Made by a program: the position numbers and the translations under genes
Part shown: in pieces, positions 56,421 to 64,000 of the stretch
Position numbering within the stretch: the first letter of the stretch is position 1
How the letters are laid out: each line of letters begins with the position of its first letter
Notes under the pieces: generated by a model
Told to the model about the DNA's origin: nothing
What the model saw: only the letters and a program-made list of their open reading frames with translations
The model's database searches: none
From: Cyrtodaria siliqua
Lineage: Eukaryota > Mollusca > Bivalvia > Adapedonta > Hiatellidae
Direction of reading: 5' to 3'
NCBI GenBank assembly: GCA_037043455.1
Contig: JAWPHD010000133.1
Coordinates: 434,001-498,000 of the forward strand
Length of the DNA stretch: 64,000 bases

Positions 56421-56683
56421 AAATATAAAGTAAAGCATTCCTTTCATTATTATATCTTTAATACTGTTTTTTGTACACAAGATAAACAGAAGCATTTATA
56501 AGCACACTTAATTTTTTTTTATTTTTTTTTAAATTGGGAATTTTTTCCTCTTAATTGGGAAAAAAATATATGTTTTGGCATTGGTAATATGACCGAATTT
56601 CGGCTATAAAAACTGCCAAAAAAACCCCTGACAAATAATATATAATTGTATAATTCAGTTTTCAAACTAGCCTATGTTTGTGT

Positions 56684-57040
56684 TAAAGAAACTAACCCGC
56701 CAAATAATGTCAAAATAACACTACAAAACTGTTTATCAAAACTCTGTTCAGGTGTTCAGGTCATATAATAATACATACGAGCCAATTAAATGTAACGGTT
56801 TATTCGTGGTTTCTTAAAATACCCATGATTGAATATGCGTTAAAATAAATTGAGTTGGTAGCTCTTAATTAGACGCTCTAGTTTTGGGGTTTGGCCTGCT
56901 GGTTAAAACTGTTTATATTGTGTCTATAGAGTTTGGATTCTCAAAATATGTAAGTTATATATATACCTGGTGTCAGTAGGTTTAGAAATGATGTACATAT
57001 GTTGTAAAGTTTGGCTGTTGTTGGTGGGATAGCTAATTTA
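56684..57040 (+). repeat. Dispersed repeat family G, long copy
   Basis: Counterpart of 35612-35980, beginning AAAGAAACTAACCC and ending GGTGGGATAGCTAATTTA. The two copies keep the same order of words throughout, so the family is at least 350 bases long. Confidence 0.8.
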
Positions 57041-57169
57041 ATTTGCAATGTAAGCAACAGGCCTCTCATAACATATTGTTTAAATTAAATTTTGTTAGCA
57101 AGTAGTTAGTTCTATATTTAAAGGTAGTACCCTGTTTAAAAAAAGCAGCAGATTCTTTACCATTTTTAA

Positions 57170-57365
57170 ACTTTTCAAGTGACATCACGGTGGACTTGGA
57201 ATCCAGAGAATCCTCGTTCAAGCCTCACCAGTGCCACTGAGTTTTGTTGTGGTGTTCTCAAAACCTTTTCCCTTAGCCTCGTCCATCGAGTGAGGACACG
57301 AACCATGCAGTCCTCACTGTATTGGAGTCTTCCCTCCAAGTATGTTGAAGAACTGTAGGAATCAA
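57170..57365 (+). mobile_element. SINE family B, 5' part only
   Basis: B-box-like CGTTCAAGCCTCACC, CAGTGCCACTGAGTTTTG and GTTGAAGAACTGTAGGAATC match the front of family B copies. It stops where a fragment of the TTAA-flanked MITE family begins. Confidence 0.75.
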
Positions 57366-57366
57366 A

Positions 57367-57417
57367 TGGGACGCCGTAAGATTTTAAAAAATTAAGATTG
57401 CCGCGTGTACCTTTAAA
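57367..57417 (+). mobile_element. Right-end fragment of the TTAA-flanked MITE family
   Basis: AATGGGACGCCGTAAGATTT and AAGATTGCCGCGTGTACCTT match the last 50 bases of the element at 48871-49187. Confidence 0.8.
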
Positions 57418-57843
57418 AGCCCAACCAATCATAAAACGCGTTATTTTGGGTGGAGAAATAATTACAGCAGAATGTAAACTGTCAGGGAAATGTTATATCT
57501 AATATATATATGTCCGACACCTATACATATGTCTGACACCTTTGTCAGAACAAGTGGTGAGTAATAGAAGAAGAAACACATCATCTTCAAGAGTTCTTAT
57601 CCAGTCATATGTCCAGTTCTATGGAATGCAGAAAATAATGGGGAGCCTTTGTGAAATTATTATTTAGCCAAAATGAGTTGCTTTCATCGTGAATGAGATA
57701 TGTCTGACACTGGATCTATTTATTAAATCTACTTTAGTTTGTTTATCTTTACTTAGTTGGGAAATACTTATAAAATCTGAATAGTATTTTACATATTATA
57801 AAATATTTTATTTTTTATTTTAATTGAATCTTGGCCAGATATA

Positions 57844-58003
57844 ATTAACTCTTAGCCTGCTAAGGGTGACTACAATAGCCTTTGCATCCAGTGTAAACCC
57901 AGATCAGCCTGCGAGGAAAGTTTACACTGTCTGGCTGCTGATCAGTCATTTAACCAAAACATCCCTTTGTATCATAAAAGGAAAGGTCCAAATTGTTAAT
58001 TTA
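57844..58003 (+). mobile_element. Family F MITE-like repeat
   Basis: Begins TTAACTCTTAGCCTGCTAAG and includes CCCAGATCAGCCTGCGAGG and GTCTGGCTGCTGATCAGTCA. The right end is eroded. Confidence 0.75.
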
Positions 58004-58111
58004 CAATAAATATAAATCTAGTTAAAAAGTAGCTCAAGTTCTATATACAGTCTTACTAGTAAGCATTTAAATTTCAATAAATATAAAGTAACTACTATTT
58101 TTTTAGACATA

Positions 58112-58219
58112 TTAAAGAAACTAACCCCAAAGATAACGGCAAAATTACACTACAGCACCGTTTATCAAAACTTTATCCCGGTGTGCAGGTCATATAATAA
58201 TGTGTATGTGCCGATTAAA
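58112..58219 (+). repeat. Dispersed repeat family G, 5' fragment
   Basis: Matches the first 110 bases of the copy at 56684 (AAAGAAACTAACCC, GGTCATATAATAATG, GTGCCGATTAAA). Confidence 0.8.
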
Positions 58220-58225
58220 GAAGGG

Positions 58226-59894
58226 TAAAAGAAGGGTAAAACAAGTATGCTCCACTCCTCGAGGACTTGTATGACGTGAAATCTATTTTTATGTCACTGA
58301 ATTTCTCCGACTGTTTATCAAATATACCAGCTAGCATTACTTTCTTATTAAATTTTACTTTCATAAATTCATTCTCAATCTTTATGTCTGCTATTAAATT
58401 TTCTTTTACGACATGAACTACTGCAACTATATGGTAACAGGAATTCAATAGAGCTCATACCCCAAAACAAATTATGTCAGAAAAAATATCTATGTTTTAA
58501 GTAAGTAAGTAAATTGTTTATTATAGTGACATGGGAAATGTAACACAACAAGATAATACAAACAATCCTAGTCTAATTTCTCAGGTAAAATAAAACTAGG
58601 TTAAAAGCCAGGCATGTTGTAGTATAAAGCAGTACAGGGAATGCTGCTTTACATACCAAAATTAATACTATCTGAAAGTATTTCATGGTTTAAGATCTAA
58701 ATCTAACCCTCTCAGTCAAACCCTTCTTCAGACCCTGTAAATGACAAGTTAACAAAATGATAAAGTATATTTAATTGCTATCAAAAGTGGAATCAAACCA
58801 TTACAAGATGAGGCCCACACTATTCCAAGAGCTTCTTCCCAGGAACGGTAAGGATGTCTGATGTAGTTCGGAGATATTGTAAATGGTTCACAGTAAGATA
58901 TATCGGAGAAGCTCCTACACTCCAGCTGAATTCTGTCAGGTATTAGACTGGTATCATGATATTCTTGTTATCAATGAAATTCAGAACCCTTCTATAAACA
59001 GACTGGTTTAGAGATAGGCAGATTTCTACAGTTCTAATTGAATTTGAAGAAATTATATGTTGAAAATCAAGATTTGTGGGAATTCCTAACATGGTTTACC
59101 AATTTAAATGAAAAAGTGAAAGACTAAAGTAAATAAATATATTTTCATTTAAATGATTTTGCTTTATGAGCAAACATTCAGCGTGGCAACTATAGCTACT
59201 AAATAAGAATTAGTTAATTGCAGTAACTTATGAATTTTAATAAATAACGTAGCTGGATTTCAGATAAGGTAATTAATTGAATTTAAAATGCATTTTCCTG
59301 ATGGATGTCAGTACATCAATCGTCGGCAGAGCAGATCCCAAATTTCAGATTAGGACGAATGCCGTTTTGAACAAAAGTAACAAGCGAAAAAAAGAAGATT
59401 TTTATCTCTAATTTTTATTTGTTACGCTTTCATGGCTCGATGGAACTATATGCGCTTAGAGAAAAAGGGACATTCTGAAGTCACGAGACGACTAATGGGT
59501 TCTATATCATCATTCGCTACTTTACTACAAACACAGATAAAGTGCACATCTAAAGGTGAATGGAAACTGTTGTAATTATATATAAATAAAGAAACAGATA
59601 CAACAGTTTCGCATTTACCCTTCGACATAAGAACAACAGGGAATCAATTTAATATTCATTGTCGCCTGGCAAAACTTTATTATTCAATATTGCAGGTTTC
59701 CAGTAAAATTACCAGTACATAGAGTAGAATATTAATGCTTACAAAAACAAAATTGTTCGGCTCATGACCGAAATCAATCGATTCTATAATTAGCATGCAT
59801 GGGTAGGCTACTGTTTTCCCTGATAACATCCTGTTTCCACATCAGAATCATATAATAGAAACTATGATACACCCATGAGGTACTGCTGTATTGA
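58226..59894. other. Intergenic, nothing recognised
   Basis: AAGT microsatellite at about 58500. The 77-codon minus-strand frame at 58215-58448 has no recognisable domain. Confidence 0.4.
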
Positions 59895-59900
59895 TTCAAA

Positions 59901-60346
59901 ACAGTCTATTAAATCATTTTAAAATTGTCTTATTATTAGAATGTGTTTCCTCATTACTCAATGTCCAGTAAAACCTCAGTGTGTTCTGAGAATGTAATGA
60001 GCTTTAACTTAACTGGTTTCCTTGGTCCAATTTTTATCACTGAACCAATCAGAATTAATGCTTTATTGATATTTTCGTTTGGTTGCTTCTATCAAGGCAT
60101 CAATGTCTGGTATTATGACATCACACCCTGGTATTATGACATCACACCCTGGTATTATGACATCACATCATGCTATTATGACATCATGTCATGCTATTAG
60201 GTGTTCTAAGAACTGAATGAGCCTTTTAATTGCTGTGAGAAATAGATTAAGACTGTTTGTAACACTCATTGAGTAATGAGTTTCTTGAAACCAAGAATCA
60301 CAAAATTTTAAAAATAAAATAATTCTAAAATGATTTAATAGACTGT
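59901..60346. mobile_element. Family H MITE with TTCAAA target duplication
   Basis: Ends ACAGTCTATTAAATCATTTT and AAAATGATTTAATAGACTGT are perfect inverted repeats over their outer bases. TTCAAA flanks both sides (59895-59900 and 60347-60352). It holds a later expansion of a 21-bp repeat. No transposase. Confidence 0.85.
60107..60199. repeat. 21-bp tandem repeat, four units, inside a MITE
   Basis: Units of CTGGTATTATGACATCACAC plus C; the last two diverge (CATGCTATTATGACATCA). The 21-base length keeps the 85-codon frame 59943-60200 open. Confidence 0.9.
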
Positions 60347-60352
60347 TTCAAA

Positions 60353-61252
60353 TGAAAAGCAGACGAAATTATCATTTAACATGTACAAAAGTCTACTGAG
60401 TCACAATCAGTTTACCTTGCTGCAAGTCATAATTAAGATTTGCATCATTCATATCTTTTTATAATGTTTCAAATCAGAAATTACATTAGTTGAATTAAAA
60501 GTTGGCATCTAAATGTTGGTTGTTGGTATTCAGAATTGAAATATTTTGTAGAGTCAACTATTTTTTTATGGGCGGGTTATGGGAAATAAATAGTGATGGA
60601 TATGGGGTTACCAGATTAAATGAATGTGCAAGATATATGGGTTAGGTGTTGTTTTTTTATATTATTATTCATTCTAAGAAGTAAGAACTATTGAAATAGA
60701 GAAGTGCCGTAGAAGGAGGAAGAAAAATATATATATTTTTTTAGTTTTAGTTAGTTTTCATCGGAAAGGAAAAGAGAACGAAATATTCGATTCAAATCTG
60801 GGAGGAGGTAAAGTAAAAATAAAACTGATCAAATTCTCTACAGAAAAATAAAATCCCTAATTTCATTTTTATCATAAGAATGTTCGTAAAATGAACAGTC
60901 AAATAGAAAAGGCCTTACAATGAAAAGTCATGACTTATGTCTGCTGAGGTATGTGGATAAGTCTGCTGTACCCCAATGATCATTACCATATTAATGTACA
61001 GGGTATGATGAATATTCATGAATTATGTCTGACGAGGAATGTGATTAGTATGTTGGAGGCAGCCTGCTACTGACATGGATCATTACCATAATAAAAGACC
61101 TTAGGTGATTAATGAATGCAACACATTACATTGTATCTCTGATATTTGGTAATTAACTTAATTGCAGAGATGTCCCAGGAGTGAATGGTGGGGGCATCTG
61201 TTACAGATAATACATATGTAGCAATTATTACATTCACTGTTACATATTAATG
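60353..61252. other. Intergenic, weak repeats only
   Basis: Words GATCATTACCATATTAATG and GATCATTACCATAATAAAAG recur about 100 bases apart (60980, 61080), with ATGTCTGACGAGGAATGTG-like phrases, suggesting an old two-unit repeat. Confidence 0.45.
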
Positions 61253-61275
61253 AGCCATAGTAATATATCTTACTT

Positions 61276-61474
61276 ACCCCTAACCCCCTACATATATATA
61301 ATGGAATATTCTTTCTTTGAATTAACACCATTCCATTTAATATGTGACAAAGGGGTGTTTTGGGGGGAAATGACTGATCAGCATCCAACATTGTAATTGC
61401 TGATTACTCGCAGGCTGATCTGGATTTACAGTGGACGCAAAGGCTATTATAGTCATGCTTAGCGGGTTAAGGGT
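61276..61474 (-). mobile_element. Family F repeat flanked by a 21-bp direct repeat
   Basis: Reverse-strand copy with CTCGCAGGCTGATCTGG, AAAGGCTATTATAGTCATGC and end TTAGCGGGTTAAGGGT. A 21-base direct repeat beginning AGCCATAGTAATATATCTTA lies at 61253-61273 and 61485-61505, leaving short extra bases between repeat and element. Confidence 0.8.
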
Positions 61475-61505
61475 CAGCAATCTCAGCCATAGTAATATAT
61501 CTTAC

Positions 61506-61866
61506 CAAATAATCTCCAAATCTTCATCAGTGCTAATAACAAAAGTATTGATATTAGGATTGAAAATGTTTAGGGAAAATGGTAGAAATCTGACTGAACT
61601 GAGGTGCAGCACCTCACAATAATACAGATGTAGACTCTAAAATGGTATTTATAACATAAAATATTCAAATATTGCAACTTCTTGTTCTACAATCAACTCA
61701 TGAATGTATTTTCTTATCATGTGCAAGAACTTCTTTCATTGATGCATACACAATTAAATGGTATTGATCTAATTAAAAAAATAAATTTAATTTCAGCATA
61801 TTTCCAAATTACTTAATCACTGCAGTATACACAAAATATAAAAAATGTCTTTTTCTCTATTTTCAG
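61506..61866 (+). other. Probable intron ending in a clear 3' splice site
   Basis: AT-rich sequence ending in TCTTTTTCTCTATTTTCAG/GGGA (AG at 61865-61866), a polypyrimidine tract and acceptor just upstream of the mannosidase start codon. The matching donor was not identified. Confidence 0.6.
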
Positions 61867-61937
61867 GGGAAGGTGTAAGGGAGACAATTAAGGATGATGA
61901 TTGGTTATCTGGTATCCCATAGCAACATAGTTCCAGG
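61867..61937 (+). other. 5' untranslated part of the mannosidase exon
   Basis: Seventy-one bases between the predicted acceptor and the ATG. The first in-frame upstream context gives no longer open frame with a better start, and the ATG context (CCAGGATGA) is acceptable. At least one further non-coding exon must lie upstream, possibly outside the window. Confidence 0.65.
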
Positions 61938-64000
61938 ATGAAGTTTCAGCAGCGCCTAGCCATGTTGTCATCAGCCGGGGGCCTCACCTTTGTGTATCTT
62001 CTGCTCGTGTGCAGTCAGGGAGTGGTACAGGTGTGGAACGGACAACCGCGTAGACATCGCAGATCGCTCTTTGTCGATTACGAATTTGACAAGAAATTCT
62101 GGAATCAAGACTTGAAGCCGTATATGTGCGAAAAGTCTGCGTATTTAAAAGAGGAATTCAACAGTGAAAATAACACATCAATATCAACACTAGATCTTCC
62201 AGAAATTTCTAACTTTAATGTGTATAGCAATAAACAATATAGTTTACCCCACCCACCTCTAGATAGGAGCGAGAAAGAGAGACTGAACGTGATAATTCTT
62301 CCACATTCCCATGTTGATGCTGGCTGGCTAAGGACTGTAGAGGAATACTATGTCTACCACGTCAAGGGAATTCTGAACAACATGGTGAAAAAGTTAAACA
62401 AGTACGAGAATATGACATTCGTGTGGGCGGAAACCGTATTTATGTCGATGTGGTGGAATGAGTTGGACGATGTTGTGAAGTTGCAGGTTCGCAGGCTCAT
62501 TCATAAAGGACAGCTGGAAATTGCGTTGGGAGGTTGGGTTATGTCGGACGAGGCATCTACACACTATGTGTCCGTGATAGATCAGTTGTCGGAAGGGCAC
62601 CAGTGGGTCGTGGAGAATCTTCACACCAAACCCATCAACAGCTGGGCCATAGACCCTTTTGGGCATTCTGGAACTATGCCATATCTCTGGAAACAGAGCG
62701 GAATGGAAAATATGGTGATACAGAGGGTGCACCAGGCAATAAAAGCAACTCTAGCAGGAAAGAAAAGTTTGGAATTTAAGTGGCGACAGTATTGGGACAA
62801 GACTGGTTCTACCGATATTCTTTGTCATATAATGCCGTACATCTTCTATGGTATGCAGTATACGTGTGGACCAGACAAACAAGTATGTGCGATGTACGAC
62901 TATGGGAAACCTAAAGCTTTGGACGAGGAATCGACAGGAAAACTTGTAACGGACAGTAACATTGCAGTGCAGGCAAAATATTTATACGAGCAATACAAAC
63001 TTAAGTCAGGATTATATAAATATAATACTATACTCGTACCAATTGGGGATGATTTTCGCTTTGATAGTTCGGAAGAGTGGGACATTCATTATGATAATTA
63101 CATGAAATTAATGGAGTACATGAATGATAAACCAGACTGGAATGTGAATATTCAGTTTGGAACTTTGAAGGATTACTTTGCCTTGGTGAGAAAAGAGGAG
63201 ATGGTGAAATCAAAACTGGATAGTAATAATAAATTTCCAGTTCTCCAAGGTGACTTCTTTCCATATTCAGATCAAAATTCCGAGTATTGGACAGGATTTT
63301 ATTCAACTCGCCCATTTGACAAACAGTTGTCAAGAGATGTTGAGTCGAATCTGCGTGCAGCCGATATACTTAACACACTGGCTTATGCCCAGTGTAACCA
63401 ATGGGGAGTTCCCTATCAAAGCTACCACAGCGTAGTGTCACAGCTTCAGGAAGCTCGACGTAATCTCGGTTTGTTTCTTCATCACGATGCTATAACGGGC
63501 ACCGCCAAGCCACACGTCGTACAGGATTACGAGAACAAACTATTACAAGCATACAACATGTCACAAGATGCCATGGGAATAGCCACGCAGACTCTCCTGA
63601 CAAAGGGCAAACTGGATATTCCAAATGTTCTCAGTGCAGAGACAATTCGTCCAAATGCTCTCTTTCCGCCAGTGAAATACACCATTTCAGTGCATAAAAC
63701 TGCCACAAAAGTAATACTGTTTAACCCGGTTGCTCAACAGAGAACTGAATTTTTGCACATTATAGTCGATAATATTAATATCGAAATCAGAAATTCCGAA
63801 AACGTAAACATTCCATTCCAAATAAATCCAATATTTAAATCTACAACGAAGATCCATCCATCTGAGTTTGAAGTAGTGTTTCTTGCAGAACTCCAACCAT
63901 TAGGTATAGAAACATACATTTTAAATAGAGTTGAAGAATCGCACAGTGGCTTTTGGTCAACTGTCACAACTTATAATAGTAAAAATATACAGATTTCTGA
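61938..64000 (+). CDS. Alpha-mannosidase II-like, GH38 (3' end beyond window)
   Basis: Glycoside hydrolase family 38 alpha-mannosidase. The group acts in the Golgi and removes mannose residues from N-glycan intermediates on the way to complex glycans. Start ATG at 61938, 72 bases after the predicted exon start 61867. 687 complete codons are visible without a stop; the family is usually about 1,100 residues, so roughly the last third is missing. Residues 8-31 are hydrophobic (signal anchor or signal peptide), followed by basic QPRRHRRS at 36-43. Zinc and catalytic motifs: HSHVDAGW at 123-130 (H125, D127), WAIDPFGHSG from 236 with nucleophile D239, GDDFR with D371/D372 (acid-base pair), and LHHDAITGT with H516. 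GGWVMSDEAS and GTLKDYF are also family-typical. The whole visible part is one exon. Assignment to the mannosidase II group over the lysosomal type rests on these motifs and the N-terminus; the exact paralogue is open. Confidence 0.95.
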   Translation, partial: MKFQQRLAMLSSAGGLTFVYLLLVCSQGVVQVWNGQPRRHRRSLFVDYEFDKKFWNQDLKPYMCEKSAYLKEEFNSENNTSISTLDLPEISNFNVYSNKQYSLPHPPLDRSEKERLNVIILPHSHVDAGWLRTVEEYYVYHVKGILNNMVKKLNKYENMTFVWAETVFMSMWWNELDDVVKLQVRRLIHKGQLEIALGGWVMSDEASTHYVSVIDQLSEGHQWVVENLHTKPINSWAIDPFGHSGTMPYLWKQSGMENMVIQRVHQAIKATLAGKKSLEFKWRQYWDKTGSTDILCHIMPYIFYGMQYTCGPDKQVCAMYDYGKPKALDEESTGKLVTDSNIAVQAKYLYEQYKLKSGLYKYNTILVPIGDDFRFDSSEEWDIHYDNYMKLMEYMNDKPDWNVNIQFGTLKDYFALVRKEEMVKSKLDSNNKFPVLQGDFFPYSDQNSEYWTGFYSTRPFDKQLSRDVESNLRAADILNTLAYAQCNQWGVPYQSYHSVVSQLQEARRNLGLFLHHDAITGTAKPHVVQDYENKLLQAYNMSQDAMGIATQTLLTKGKLDIPNVLSAETIRPNALFPPVKYTISVHKTATKVILFNPVAQQRTEFLHIIVDNINIEIRNSENVNIPFQINPIFKSTTKIHPSEFEVVFLAELQPLGIETYILNRVEESHSGFWSTVTTYNSKNIQIS

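Overview
The window reads as AT-rich intergenic DNA from an animal genome, most likely a marine bivalve or related mollusc. This rests on several tRNA-derived SINE families, many short inverted-repeat transposons, minisatellites with units of tens of bases, and a metazoan Golgi-type alpha-mannosidase; the taxon is an inference. Only one protein-coding gene can be supported. There are no prokaryotic operons, ribosome binding sites or CRISPR arrays.

Layout. 1-11.3 kb: a 21-bp array, SINEs (one with clean target-site duplications), a SINE head whose A-box segment is repeated six times exactly, a tandem block of a dispersed repeat, and a strong hairpin. 11.38-17.83 kb: a 6.45-kb element whose ends have the signature of a DIRS-type tyrosine-recombinase retroelement (two identical 155-bp inverted terminal repeats and an internal region complementary to both outer ends), but with no substantial reading frame. 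18-28.6 kb: a hAT-like MITE with an 8-bp duplication, an 18-bp array, an inverted-repeat element carrying a nested MITE, and a young SINE. 28.7-33.2 kb: 45-bp, about 90-bp and 35-bp tandem arrays. 33-43.8 kb: dispersed repeats, foldback elements and MITEs. 43.86-48.1 kb: a 3.4-kb 43-bp array and a 75-bp array. 48-61.8 kb: SINE and MITE debris, including a TTAA-flanked MITE.

61.87-64.0 kb: a long exon of a glycoside hydrolase family 38 alpha-mannosidase, with a splice acceptor upstream of the start codon and the reading frame still open at the window edge. It has an N-terminal hydrophobic segment, the HSH-x-D zinc motif, the DPFGHS nucleophile motif and the HHD-ITGT motif, as in the Golgi mannosidase II group that trims N-glycans.

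Most other long open frames lie in minisatellites whose unit length is a multiple of three, or whose unit has no stop in any frame; they are treated as by-products. The most unusual item is the DIRS-like element. Its ends look recent, yet it appears to carry no protein of its own and would have to be moved by proteins supplied elsewhere.
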